DNA of 64,000 nt, taken from Diphasiastrum complanatum. Taxonomy: Eukaryota; Streptophyta; Lycopodiopsida; Lycopodiales; Lycopodiaceae. Each line of letters begins with the position of its first letter. Position 1 is the stretch's first letter. Under the pieces are notes generated by a model that did no database searches, was not told where the DNA came from, and worked only from the letters and a program-made list of their open reading frames with translations. The DNA lies in the NCBI GenBank assembly GCA_029204225.1, contig CM055111.1, positions 29,658,340 to 29,722,339 on the forward strand, written 5' to 3'. Below are positions 1 through 16,789 of this stretch, in pieces. The translations under genes were made by a program, and so were the position numbers.

Positions 1-159
1 ACCGAGCAGATGGCCTTTAAGGCGAGTGAGGGATGCAGCAAACTCGACGAGATAGTATCGGCAGCGCACGATCTTCTGACCGGTCTTGTTGGCCTTGTCG
101 ACACCCCGCCTGACAATGTCTACCTCGTCCCACAGACCGGAAAGGTCGGATTGCACCAT
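1..159 (-). pseudogene. hAT transposase N-terminus, inverted copy, cut by window edge
   Basis: On the minus strand an ATG at 159-157 opens the same N-terminal sequence as the plus-strand copy at 772 (MVQSDLSGLWDEVDIVR...). It runs without a stop through the start of the BED-like finger to the left edge of the window. Whether the rest of the transposase follows cannot be seen. It is the left-arm partner of the inverted repeat. Confidence 0.7.
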
Positions 160-440
160 TGCAGATGAAATGAGGGATGGATTGCTGGAAAAAAACAGCA
201 GGGTTCACCGTTGGAGAGACGCTGAAAATGGGCGAAGGCAGGGCGAAGCAAGTCAGATGCAAGGCAAGGCGTTGCGTGGGCGAAGGGCGACGCAAGGAAT
301 CAGAAGGCAGGTAGGCAAAAACAACAGCGATGGCAGGGTGGAGGAGGGCGCAAAAAAATTTCAGAGGAAACGCCAGGGGGGCGGGTAGGTTTAGTTAAAA
401 AAAAATTTAAAAAAATATTAAATAATATAAATATTATTAT

Positions 441-510
441 ATCATGGTACCGCGGTACAAGTATGGTCCCGCGGTACCGGGATCCGCGGTACCCAGTACC
501 GCGGGACCTA
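441..510. repeat. GTACCGCGG repeat cluster in palindrome spacer
   Basis: Within 70 bases the word ggtaccgcggtac and variants (ggtcccgcggtacc, gatccgcggtaccc, agtaccgcgggacc) occur four times, several being self-complementary. A related run (ccgtaccacggttccttgcg) lies at about 7228-7247, at the presumed 5' end of the minus-strand hAT copy. Subterminal repeats that bind transposase are known in hAT elements, and these words could play that role. That is inference. Confidence 0.5.
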
Positions 511-771
511 TGTATTTAATGTTAAATTTTTTAACCTAAACCTACTTGCCCCCCTTGCATTTCATCTGAAATTTTTTTGCGCCCTCCTCCGCCCTGCCAT
601 CGCTGTTGTTTTTGCCTACCTGCCTTCTGATTCCTTGCGTCGCCCTTCGCCCACGCAACGCCTTGCCTTGCATCTGACTTGCTTCGCCCTGCCTTCGCCC
701 ATTTTCAGCGTCTCTCCAACGGTGAACACTGCTGTTTTTTTTCCAGCAATCCATCCCTCATTTCATCTGCA

Positions 772-3700
772 ATGGTGCAATCCGACCTTTCCGGTCTGTG
801 GGACGAGGTAGACATTGTCAGGCGGGTTGTCGACAAGGCCAACAAGACCGGTCAGAAGATCGTGCGCTGCCGATACTATCTCGTCGAGTTTGCTGCATCC
901 CTCACTCGCCTTAAAGGCCATCTGCTCGGTGCACGCGCCAAAAATGGTGCCACCTTGAATGTTGCCCCTTGTGGCAGCATGACCGTCCCCGACAGGCAAC
1001 GACTACTGGACACCTACGGGCCGCTGCTCGTGGTTGGGGAGAACACCATTTTGGAGGGCATTCTCCGATTTTGCACCGCTCCTTATGTGGCTGACCCAGA
1101 GTTGCTGCCTGCTTGGCTGGAGAGGGAGTGCATCCTCCTCCAGTCCCTTTGCCCCTCATCCCCCTCAGACAGTTCTGCCTCACGCACCCCCATTTGCTCA
1201 AATTCCGGTGGATCCCGTCCCATCACGTCCGCCAGTTGCCACTGCGGTTCCACCACCACCCACTGTTGCTCGCACTCCACCAGTCTACGACTTTCTCATG
1301 GACTCTCCGCCACCCGAGCAGGCCCAGGATGGTACTGGGCGGGCCTTCGAGGATGTGGAAGAGATCCCTTCTTCCTTCCCTTCCCATCCGGATGACCTCC
1401 TCAGCCAGCAGTTTTCGTACCCCATGCCAGATGTTGTCCCTCCACCAGTGCACCCCACCTATGCTGCTGCACCCATCCCTGCCAGTGCATCCCACTCTCC
1501 CCATTCCACGTCTACAGCCGATGCATCCACCAGTGCCCAGCCTGTCGCGTCATCGTCCATTCCCGTCACGGTTGGTGCACCGTGCTGGAGGTCCACCACC
1601 CGTCGCCCACCAGGGAGAGCCCTCGTGCAGCAGACCATTCGCGGCGCGCATCAGCCGCACATGGACAGAGAGGCCACACAGGCCGTGGCCAGTCTGATTT
1701 ACGAGTTGAATCTGCCCTTTGCCATCACCGACTCTGAGCCCTTCAGAAGGGCCTTCCGCCTTGCACAGTTTGTCTGCCCTAGCTGGAGAGTCCCTAGTTC
1801 AGAGGTTGTCCGCACACACATGCTGAGGGATAGGGTTGAGTCCTTGTCTAGAGAGATGGAGCCTCTGCGTCGGCACTGGGCCACTTACGGTTGCAGCATC
1901 ATGTCCGATGGCTGGACTGATGTCAGGAGGAGGCCGATCCTCAACATACTGGTCTCCAGCTGCATGGGCACACAGTTTTTGAGGGTAGTGGATTGCAGCA
2001 GGGGGAGGAGAGTCATATCTGCAGAGTTCATGTTTGATGTCATCAGGTCTTCCATCCTAGCTATAGGCCCACAGCATGTCGTCACGGTGGTGACGGACAA
2101 TGCCACGAATTGCATTCAGATGGGTGTACTGGTAGAGGCCGAGTTCCCTCATATTGTTCATACCCCCTGTGCAGCGCACGACATAGACCTTCTGATGGGG
2201 GACATAGGAGCACTTCCCTGGGTTAGAGCCATCGTCCGGGAGGCCCTCTTCCTGGTGACTTTTGTCACCAGAAAGAGGCGTGTTCTTGCCATGTTCTGGG
2301 TGTTCAGCCATCTGAACCTCCGTAAGCCAGCCCCCACATGCTTTGCATTCGACTTGGTGGTCATCGACCGTTTGATCATGTGCAGGGCCCAACTTCTACA
2401 GATGGTTGCCAATGATCTTTGGTGTGCCAGTACGTTTCCGCGCACTGAGGATGGGGAGCACTTTTCTTCCACGGTGACGGGAGACCAGTTCTGGAGGGAT
2501 GCACAGACATTGTCAGGACTGCTTCGACCACTCTACATTGTGCTCCGCATGGTTGACAGCGAGGGGTCGACACTTGGACTGGTGTATGAGCTCATGGATC
2601 GGATTGGACAGTTCTTGCAACTGCCCATCTTGCAGCCAGAGAGGTAAGCAGTACAATGTTGTAATTGTTCTTTATCTTTCTAATGGTTGCTAGTTTGTTT
2701 TTCTGTCAATGTTACGTTTTTTCGGAATGCCCTAAACCACATGCCTCTCAACTGCAGGATGACAGAGCTGAAGTTCATATGGGAGACGCAGTGGAACTAC
2801 TTCCACAGGAGTATCCACAACGTTGCACACATGCTGCATCCCCTCTTCCTCTCTTCGACACAGATCGCAGACAGGGAACTCGAGGCCGATTGGCTTTAGT
2901 ACATTCACAGGGTGGGTCCACACATAGGTTTGGATCCTATCAGGCTCATGGAGGAGCTCGCTGTATTTCGTTTCGGCGTGGGCACGTTCGGTCGCCTGGC
3001 TGCTCAGGATCCAGAGAGGAGGTAGCTCCCCATTACCTGGTGGACCATGTTCGGCAACACCTATCCATCCATACAGTGTCTTGCACTGCGGGTCCTTTCA
3101 CAGGTATGCATCTCATCTCATCCTCCCTTGCTGTGTTTCGTTGACGTTCCACTCTTGCACGTGTGCTGAACCATTTCATTGCACCTACCACAGGACTGCG
3201 CTGCCTCCGTGTGTGAGCGTAATTGGAGCACATGGGCACTCATTCACACGAGGAGAAGGAACAGGCTGTCAGTGAGTCAGTTGGAGCGGTTGGTGTTCTG
3301 TAGCACCAACGCACGTCTCGCCAGGAGACTGCTGACCATTACGAGTGCATTGCAGGTGAAAAGCTATTCTCCCATTGCATGTTGGTTGACGTCTCACTAA
3401 AATGTAGGTTTCAATTTTTGATCAAGTTGTTTTCCTGACACGCTCAATTTTGGTTTTGCAGACGAAGATATCTGATTTGGAGCGCCAGGTTGACTTGCCT
3501 ACGGACAGCACACATCCCATGCCTGCAGATGACCTGGGCACACAGTTGATGGCAGAGAGAGAGAGGGAGCTTGCCGAGATGAGAGAGAGAGCTTGGGCTT
3601 GAGCATAGAGAGCCTCCATTGTATGAGGCAGATGAGCCAGTAGAGGATGAGCATGACGAGGATGAGCCCATTCGGGTTGTGTTTGCCAGACCAGAGAGGG

Positions 3701-5059
3701 ATGAGGCAGATTATACAGGTGCAGGGCACACGCCACGGGCAGGGGTCACAGGTGCATCACGTGGCAGAGGTGGGGCACATGGCACAGGTTATACCGACAG
3801 ACAGGCAGGGCACACAGGGGGGGGCAGTGGCATACCTACCTATGTCGACATGATGGAGGAGGCTCTTGATAAAGGGCAGAGTGGTTTAGATGCCGGTCCC
3901 GCAGATGTTTGGATGCGTGCAGCACAGAGTCATGGCCGTTACTACGACAACACACCAGAGGAGGCACCAGATGACTTTGATTGCACAGATTGGGAGGCCA
4001 TGTAGGGTCTACAGGGTGCACATGATGAGGCACGGGATGATTCAGAGGTTGGTGCACAGGATGATTCAATGGATGGTGCACAGGATGAGGCCTAGAGCCC
4101 AAAGCATTTGTATTCAGATGCCCAACTGGACGACCTAATTCCCACATTTGATTCAGAGGCCCAGCAGATGCCGAGTGTCAGGGCACCCCCTTCATCTCTT
4201 GCTAGCATGCCATACACAGAGTCACAGCCAGAGCAGGTGCCCACAGTTCCTCCAGCTCCTCAGAGGGTATATGTGCGCCGCACAGCTCCTCCAGTGCCAC
4301 CGATGCCATTCAGGTCTGCAGCCCCTCCATCGCCGTCCACTTCTGCAGCACCAGGTCTGCATGGCAGGCCACCATCTGTGCCCAGGTTTTCTCTCGTAGC
4401 GCCCACATCCACAATGGCTCCTCCAACTGCTCCTCCAGTGGCAGCACCCCACTCCTCGTCCTCCTTTGGCAGCACCCACTCCACTGGCTCCCCCTTTGGC
4501 AGCACCCAGGATGTACCAGTACTGGCCACCGCAGCGCCCCTTTCAGTACATATCGCCGCTGTACTCGCCTCCTGCACAGCCAGTTCCTCCACCAGCAGCA
4601 GCCCCACGGGCACACACTCCAGGAGCTCATCATCCTCGCTCAGCTACACAGGGAGTTCCCTCTTTTGCTTCCCTATCCCAGCCGGCCTCAACGTGGGCCC
4701 AGCCTAGCCAGCCAGGTGATTTGCATGGGGGTGACGAGGCATTGACAGCTCCTCTTGTCCGCAAGAGACCAGGAAGGCCCAAGGGTGCACCGAACAAGAA
4801 AGGCAAGGCACAAAAACTGCCAGGGAGGAGAGGACGACCACGCAGGGCTCCAGGTACAACTAGAGGTGCAGCATTACACCGAGCTGGAGCAGGTGTTGCT
4901 GGTTTGGCTTGCTTGGGGGTTGATGCGGAGGCAGATTGGGATGATGCTAGTGACGAGTCCTCCTCTTTTTATACACAGCCCATGCCAGCTCCAGACAGGC
5001 ACAGATATCGGCTGCGAGAGTCAGCTTGGGGCCCTGATGTCTCCAGAGCATTCGTTTGA
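772..5059 (+). pseudogene. Decayed hAT transposase with long AT-hook C-terminal tail
   Basis: Domains in order. 772-1150: BED-finger-like N-terminus with TRLKGHLLG, the second zinc Cys of the expected CxxC replaced by Tyr. After a frame change, a Pro/Ser-rich linker and the DUF659/hAT core (1660-2643), with SDGWTDVRRRPILNILVSS and VVTDNATNC. Splice sites are recognisable: exon ends at 2643, 3103 and 3355; exon starts at 2758, 3194 and 3462. Exon 3194-3355 carries the hAT dimerisation motif CERNWSTWALIHTRRRNRL. Downstream (3462-5059) comes an unusual acidic then Pro-rich tail ending in two AT-hook-like motifs (RKRPGRPKG, RRGRPRR). In-frame stops (near 2897, 3021, 3601, 4003 and 4093) and at least three frame changes show it is dead. 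The terminal inverted repeats were not delimited. Confidence 0.85.
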
Positions 5060-5560
5060 GTCAGAGCCAGAGCATTGATTGTGGCTTTGTTGTTTTATTT
5101 TTAGCAGTTTCATATCATGTTCCATGTTTGGCAACTAGATGGTCAAACATTGTATTCAGACCATTTTCCATATTATATTCAGTGTTGGACGTATTCTATT
5201 CACTGCACAATGTGTATTTGTCAATTTGTAATTGTGATGTTCTACTTGCAGTTTTACTTCAAATGGTGTGTGCGTGTTTTCAATTAGTTTTCACTACAAA
5301 GATTGAGAGCATATGCAGAACACAGAAATACAACCCCCCTGATAGCATTTCATAAACACATACATCAGATTGCAATACACAAGGCACGCATTGCACAAAA
5401 AACACACCGTACATTAATTCATCAGATGTATCAAAATAACAATACGTATTCCCGCCACATACGGCTGGGGCTGTTCTTTACACTATGCGGCTGGGGTCTG
5501 ACCTCAAAAAAATAGTGTGAATGGAAGAAAAATGAACAACATGACATCTACATCATGTCC
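5060..5560. other. AT-rich 3' flanks of the two converging hAT copies
   Basis: The plus-strand hAT copy ends its reading frame at 5059 and the minus-strand copy at 5561, so the 500 bases between should contain both 3' ends. I see no ORF of substance and could not identify matching terminal inverted repeats. Confidence 0.5.
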
Positions 5561-7260
5561 TCAAGATGCCTGTTTGGCATCCAGATCATCAAAATCATCT
5601 AACTCATCCTCCTCTGTCACAGCCTGACTTAAGTCATGTAAAACCTCTCCGTCAATCTGTGTCCCTGACAAAGTGATGCGAGATGCATCTTTGCCAGAGC
5701 CACGCGGCCTCCCTCTCTGTCTACGTGCCACTGTTTGACTAGAACATCTGCCTCTCTGGGAAGACCCCCTGCCAGATCCTGGAGGCCTTCTTGGACGCCT
5801 CCGAGCTGGTGCTATGGAAGCAGATGTAGTAGGAGGTGTCGCTGATGCAGGAATGGGTGTGGCACGAGATGCAGGCACCCTGAATGTAGGCGGAATGTAT
5901 GAATACGACTGTACTGCAGGCTGGGCAGGGACAGCTCCTCGTGGATAGTAACCTGCTGGGAGAAGGGGTCTATGAGTGGAACCCTCTGGCATGGCAGGAG
6001 TAGGCCGTGGTGCAGCTACTGTAAGATGAGGCCAAGGCTGTACACCAATCGGAAAAGCCGGTGTAAGATGACGAGGTGGCCTAGGGAGGCGACGTGCAGG
6101 TGCAGGTGGTGGAATGTGGGGGGCGGCTGTATAAGTGGATGCAGCAACCGGAGTGGGTGGTTGAGCAGGAGGTACCGTATGTGTCGACACTGTATGCCTG
6201 GGAGCTGCATGAGTAGTAGCCGTACAAGTGGCAATTGTATGTGTACCAACAGCTTGCTGGATGTGGCTGAGTGCGTGCATGTGGTGAGAGCCACCCTATA
6301 TCATCAATGTCATCCTCACCCTGTCCATACCGAAGGAGGTCTGACACGGTCCTCTGGCGAACACGGCAGGTCCGATCTGATCATCAACATGAACATCTGC
6401 AGGGGCCTGTGAATCCTGCATACCATCAATCCCTCCCACTGTGGCACAAGCATCTCCACCCTTTGTTGTATCCCCTGCAAAAGCGTCCTGTGCCATATGG
6501 TCAGCATCCTCAACATGTGCTGCATCCCATTGTCTCTCTCTCATGTTGTATATATATCCTTTGGTAGTGGATCAGGTCGATACACATCCTGCTTTGGTAG
6601 ATTTGGCTCATACATCCCTGTCATCATCCTCTGTAATCGATCATCTTCTAGGCCATCGCCTAGGTCTGCCTCACGCTCTGCCTCAGCCATGGTCTCCAAT
6701 CCTGGAGTAGGAATACCCAAATCATCATCCTCCTCCTCATCAGCACCCATGCCCGTACCTGTCCCCTGGCCAGCTCCTGTATCCTGATCATGACCCACTC
6801 TATCCATCAATAACCGTCTAACCCGCAACATCTCTCTCTCTGTCTCTGTCGCAATGTCAGCCGCAACATCAGCCCTCGGCATGGGTATGGTGGAATGATC
6901 ATCAACGCCTAGTAAACAATCCGAGGGCAACACCTCTAGAGGGTCCACAATAGATGCAAGTCTGTCACTCAGCCTTGCATTGGTGTTGATTTTTGAGCAA
7001 AAAAAGCAAACCTAGAACTAAACCCTAATTTTCTCTCTCTACAGAGGCCGCTACAGTCTCTCTCTACCCTGCCCTCTTCTCTCTCATCAATCTGAGCAGC
7101 CCTCTCTCTCAAACCAAAGTGCCCTCTCTCTCAACCTCTACCACAAGAAATGTGAAATGAGGGACAAAAACGAGCTTTGAGGGGTTTTGGGGGGAAAATT
7201 AATCAATTAATTATTTAGATGAACCGTACCACGGTTCCTTGCGGTTCCCGTGGGTTCTAT
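5561..7260 (-). mobile_element. Internally deleted hAT copy (5' end fused to C-terminal tail)
   Basis: On the minus strand the frame from about 6990 begins with NTNARLSDRL, matching the end of the dimerisation domain of the plus-strand element (STNARLARRL). It continues with HSTIPMPRADV... (compare DSTHPMPADDL), an acidic stretch, and a Pro/Ala-rich tail with RRRPRRPPG and RQRGRPRG AT-hook-like motifs, ending at 5561. Directly upstream (7000-7260, minus sense) lies a leader with CT/GA-rich runs and GTACC-type repeats like the 5' end of the other copy. The BED finger and catalytic core are absent. This is the architecture of a non-autonomous deletion derivative. There is a frame change near 6541 and a stop near 6290. 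Confidence 0.7.
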
Positions 7261-11312
<4,052 letters not shown>

Positions 11313-14300
11313 TGTGGTTTTCAGAAGAATCAACAAAATATATTGGCTCCATTACTTCATACTCATGTGTGTGCAGGATTAAGCCCTGCCACTGTCATCT
11401 AGTGTACATCGATGTAATTAGTATGAATGAAATGTAAAATGTATAGGATGCACTGACTGTGAGAGTTGAAGTGTACTTGAAAATTTGCATGTGGGCTAAC
11501 TCAGAGACTTGATCGAAGGTAATTTTTAAAGTAGAACTTGCCTTTCGAGGGACAGGAAATTTAAATTTTGATCAATTTCTTCACTTTACAAACCTGGCCA
11601 CTTGACTGGTTCCCTTTGGCAAGCTTCTTCGTAAAGCTTATCAACAAATATGTCAAATTCTACAGCAAAATAAAGATATCCTACTTCCTAGGCTATCATG
11701 CTTCACTTAAGGCTTTCCATACAGGCAGGAATGTTACATTTTTTGAATGTTTATTCCAAAGAAGCTGAAATATGTAATGACTACAGAATTTTTTACCTTG
11801 CTACTCCAGTTTAATAGAATCATAGATTGCAATGCTGTTTCTATTTTCTGATGTGCCAACTAGTAGAAATTTGTCCCAAATTATTACCAGGCTGATTCTG
11901 GAGTTAGCACCAAGCATGGAAAGACAAGTGTCTCTTACCACCGTTGTGAGCTCCTGAGGTCAAGTTGGAAGGAATGGTCCTTACCTTTATAGGTAGCCCT
12001 AAAGTGTCCATTCTTGAAATTTTGGATGCACTTTCCAGCATCCGATTTGGATACAAATCACATTCCCCTTTCTGGTTGTGTGCCACAGGAGATACTGCAA
12101 TTGAGAGCTCGTTCGCAACCAGTTTAAGTCAGTCCCCTTTCAGCAATTACTTCCTGCTAATTTTCTGTAACTGGGCTCTGCAGATAAGCTGTTTTTAGCT
12201 GTTTGGAAATCCTTTCATAAATCTAGGAAAAATCCTGGCAGTTACAAGATAGTTGATTTGAAACTGAGCAAATGCTTAGATTCATTGCAAGAGTGATTTT
12301 GTTTGTACATGGTCAACTGCTTGAAATATATTGTAGTGTACATGGTGGGTGAATGTGCCCAGAAAGAAGCTTAGAGCACGGCTCAGGCTAGTTGCCTAAA
12401 ATCCTTCGATGTGGGGGGTGGTAGTCCCATAGTCTCCTAATAATCACAGGCAGAGTCTCTGTAGAGGAACAATTCAAGCTCTTTTTTTTTTTCATTAGGG
12501 AGTGTGAGGGTAGGGAATACGATGCATCACAAATTAGAATCTAGAGCGTTAGAACTTAGGATTAATTAATATTCATTGTTAGTTATTAATTAGTGTGAGA
12601 TAATAGATTAGATTAGTGTTAGATATCAGAATTTAGATTAGTTAATTATTACTAATTAGTGTGATTAATGTCAGAAGTTAAAGATCAGTGTTAGATTTAG
12701 GGTTTGGAGAGAGTTGAGGCCATGCTGCGGGATGTTACATGACTATGTTTGACAATAGGTGGGACTCCAGAGTTCTGACTCGGAGTTGGAATTCAAGATT
12801 GACCATTGATTATTTATAATCTACATTGAAACCTAAACACCCAAAAAGCTCTTGTTTTTTTGCCATAATAGAAGGCTAGAAATAAAATACAAAAACAAAA
12901 AAAAAACCCTAAAATTGATTCTTTGATTTGTTCCCGTTTCAAAAACGTGCTTCAAAATGGTACATGAAACATTATCTGGGTTCGTAGTGGGAACCTTGGA
13001 TAGTACATCTATGAATTCTTGGACATAAGTCAAAGCTTTTATTGTTCATTTGACATTCAATAAACTTATGATAATTGGAATTATCTACAACCATGGAGGT
13101 CCTACATACTGAAATTTGTGTTCAACTTTGGAAGACATCTCCACATGGTTGTAACTTCACCTTTTAAAAAGATGAGGGCAACCAAAGAGTGAAAAACCAA
13201 ATAACTATGCTATTCTGATTATTGGCAATCATTAATCACCTCATCCTTTTACCCTTATTCTCTCAAACATTTAATTGATCTAGTGAATTACTTGATTATT
13301 GCTATAAACCATGATGACAAAATATAGCACTAGTGCACTATATCGCATTAAACATTAGAGCAAGAACTTGAGGAGAGGAGAAGTTTGTAAAGATAGAGGA
13401 GGGTCCTCGTCTAGTTCAGATTATCATCTTGTCTCATCAATTGTTGAGGCCTCGACCAATCAAAACAAAAATGCCACAACACATCCTTGAATAGCCACGT
13501 CTAGTTTACCTACCAAGATTACTTCAAAGTAGGTGACATCCTTACATGTCCACCCTAGATATTCACTGACTATCAATGAGATGGGCACTTAACCCAACTC
13601 GTAGTCTAACTAGAGTTGGAAGTTTGAACTTAACACTAGAGTTGTAGCTGGAATTTCTTTTCGTCCTAGTTATTATATTGTTAAGCATATCAAGAGTTTG
13701 ACTTTCAATATCAGCTGAAAAGTTTGTGCATCTTCAATGTATGCTCTAGCCACCAAAAATTCTGACCTTGTATAAAATAGAATGTTCAACAGGTATCTAT
13801 GGTCATGTTCTGATAAATCTTAACATCATTGCTATACATGGAAAACAATATGCATTGAATCGTTCTTACCTACCCACAAAGTCATACATTTACAATAAAT
13901 AATGCTAGAAATCATGGGCTGACTACTAGTAGATGCTTATCCAAAGTCCTTCAAATTTATTAGCTTTGATAAACCTAAATAAATAACAATGTTAAAAATC
14001 TGTGGCTTGGTAGTAGGAATTGCTTATGTCCTCCAAGTCCATTGGCTTTCTTGATCCTAGGAAACATATTAAAGTCAAAAAAACTGAGCTCGAACTTTCT
14101 CCTTTGACCAACATATAAAGATTCAAAAATCTTTACTTCTTAACAAAACTTTTTTGGGGAGGTAGGAAGGTTTTATGAACTCTCAAGATGTTTTGTTAAT
14201 GAAAGTCATAGGGTGTGTTTTTAATCACTACACTATCACCATCATACAACTATGAACCTATATAGCTCAACGAGTCTTATACAAATATATTGAAATATTG

Positions 14301-16785
14301 TAACTTCTCTTGTGATTTGCACAATCACTTGACAAAGTAAATAAAGACAAAGCCCTAATCTCTCTGATGAGCGCAATATATATAAGGCAAGAGAAACTTT
14401 GGTTCTATTAAGCAAAATTGGAATGACTTGAAGATTCATGTATGTGACACACACATCAATTATGCATTCAGTGTGCTTATTTGTCCTTGTAGATTCATTC
14501 ACAGTTCAAACAAATCAAATGCAAGATAACATCAAAGAAGTACAGTTATCACCATTACCTTTAAGTAATTTCTTAAGCATGCTTAAGTTCTTTGAACTTA
14601 TTATCATGCTTAACTCCATAAATAATATTAAATGTACTAAGTTCATCCTTCTTGGAGTTAAGTTATTGATACGTGCTTTGTCATTGTTCATAGACTGATA
14701 AAATGCCATTTTGAAAGTCTCCCTACATGAAATTCCTCTTTACTATAGACTGTTAAAGGCTTGTTCATAAGAGCATCATAACCATCCATAGAATATGATT
14801 AAAATCCTTTTTCAAAGTCTCCATACATGGAGTTGCTCCTTGCTAGACTATCAAAGCCTTCTTAAAAATGAGTACTTTGTGTCTTTTCAATAGCAAATGC
14901 ATAACCAATCAAACTCCAACTCAGATCTACGTCTAGTCACAAAAGACTCTCATGAGAAAGTCACATGGAAGCAATCACATTCATGCAACCAACACAAATG
15001 ATAAACATATCAACTGATGTCACTGCTTCCTGAAGAAGATATCCTCTTGTACCCTACACCTTTGCCATAGGTAGATCCACTGCTACAATAACCATGCATC
15101 CATAGCTCCACACATTTGTCCTGAGAATCCCCTACATCTCATGAGCTTTCTCTTGTAGGTTACATGCTTTGACAGGCATTCACAAAGAATATGGATCATA
15201 TATCAACTTGGACTCTTCAGAAAAAACAAGCTAGCAAGCTTTGACCTATAAGTCAAGTAGTCTCTCTTACCATAGCATCCAACTCACCATCAAGGCTTTC
15301 CAATCATGGATTACTAAGCTCCATAGCACCACACGTACATGCTTGCTGCTTCCTGTTACCAATTTTCCACTTCAGCTTATCCAACTGACCTTACCATTGA
15401 CATCCTTCACCTTGTGACCGCCATCATTGCATTGTCACCAACAACAAGCTAGTATAAATGTCTCCCCAATTGTGACATTTCCCCCTTTGCAAAAGCATGT
15501 GAAATAACCGTAACCACCAAATCTAACAATGCCATTGTCGATTCTCAACTTGAGATGCCGCTCCAAGTGTCCTTGACCTTGGTAGGTTCTAACTTCCGAA
15601 AAGTTGAACTAGAAGTCCCATGCCATTCTGCCATATTCACTGGCATAACTTGGCATAATGCCCGGATGTCACCTACAATTGGTTTCCCTCTCTCAATTCT
15701 TGCCAATCAAGAGTTTCACGATGCCTCATTGCAACTTAATCGCATTTACTAGCTTTCTCCAATGCAATTCTACCCTTTCCGCTCTCCCTCACAATGCACT
15801 GTGCTTAGGCTCCTCAAAACTGCTTGAGAACCGCTATAGAGCTTCTTGGTTGTAAGCACACGCCTTTTTCCTAACCAGCCCCGCAGATTTACAACACAAA
15901 ATTGGGATTAATTTGGCAAACAGGTCACCAAATAGCGAAAACCGTACCTCATTGGGTCACTTACCTCCCGCTCCATAGAATGGTGCCAAGAACACTCAAA
16001 ATGCGTTTCTCCCTTGATGATGTCGTTGCTCTATTTGTCAGCTTGATGCACACTTTTATAGGCTCCAAAAATGGCCCTTATTTGGCCCCAAAAGCCTTCT
16101 TCTAGCCAAAGTTATCTACTTCCAAAGTGGCCTTAAAAAACTCGTTAAAAAATAAACTGTTTTTTCTTTTTGAAGAAACCCTGGCCTTCAACTTGAAATT
16201 AACCAGTCGTGTCCTTTCATGCATTTCATGATGAGTTTTTTAAAGAAGTTGAAGGGTGCTATTCCTTTCAACTCTTCAAGGTCCTTTTTCATAACCATCT
16301 AATGGCATATGATCCAACTATTCTTATAGCTCCAAGAGAAGTGCGATATTGACCGTCCATTCCATTGGAATACGATCCTATGACTATAAGTATCTTTGTG
16401 CAATAATAAAGGTTCTTGCAGATGCAAATGACTTCAAAATGCTAGACCACATCCGCGACTGGGCATGCGCGGCGATGATCGAGCCCCTCTTCAACTTCTT
16501 CTTCTTTCTCTTTTGCACTTGCTGGCTAGGGCTGCCATCAGAGAATTTGATCAATCTCCCTCTCTTTCTCACGATTGTCCGCGGCCATCTGTAGGCTCCC
16601 TCGCCTTACCAACACACCTCTCATGTCATGGCCATATTCGGTTAAGGACCTGGAATAGTCCTAATATGGTAGACCGGCCCTCCAATATTCGGGATTGTTG
16701 GTCACGCCATGATTTCATTCCATGTCAAGGCCAATTTGTGGCTAATTGCCTTGAGAGGACCCATGCACTCTAATTGAGACATATG
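11313..16785. other. Long gene-poor AT-rich region
   Basis: About 5.5 kb with only short chance ORFs (up to about 100 codons) and no motif I recognise. The 3' UTR of SelO must occupy its start. A locally repetitive AT-rich patch with recurring attagtgt and ttagatta words lies at about 12,530-12,700. Parts of 13-16 kb could be worn transposon, but no diagnostic domain remains. Confidence 0.5.
12530..12700. repeat. Degenerate AT-rich short repeat patch
   Basis: The words ttagatta, attagtgt and gttagat recur irregularly (for example around 12,608, 12,640 and 12,690). This looks like a decayed microsatellite or minisatellite, with no coding content. Confidence 0.35.
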
Positions 16786-16789
16786 GAGT

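Larger units (their letters stand above)
1..930. repeat. Large inverted repeat (two hAT 5' ends, head to head)
   Basis: Bases 1 to about 400 are the reverse complement of about 531 to 930 with only scattered mismatches, so the centre is near 465. The first ten bases, accgagcaga, reappear as tctgctcggt at 921-930, so the left arm may continue beyond the window. Each arm holds the 5' leader and the BED-finger start of the same hAT transposase, reading outward. The spacer of about 130 bp is AT-rich with a cluster of GTACCGCGG-type words. This is either two hAT copies inserted head to head or a foldback duplication of one 5' end. The high arm identity implies a recent origin. Confidence 0.9.

Noticed and set aside
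4222-4633. Overlapping minus-strand ORFs of 85-117 codons
   Set aside because: Antisense shadows of the Pro/Ser/Ala-rich hAT tail; Trp/Arg/Cys-rich composition is typical of reverse reading.
16349-16594. ORF containing DHIRDWACAA, recalling the DHIRDW motif of malate dehydrogenase
   Set aside because: The match is six residues with no flanking similarity; judged chance.
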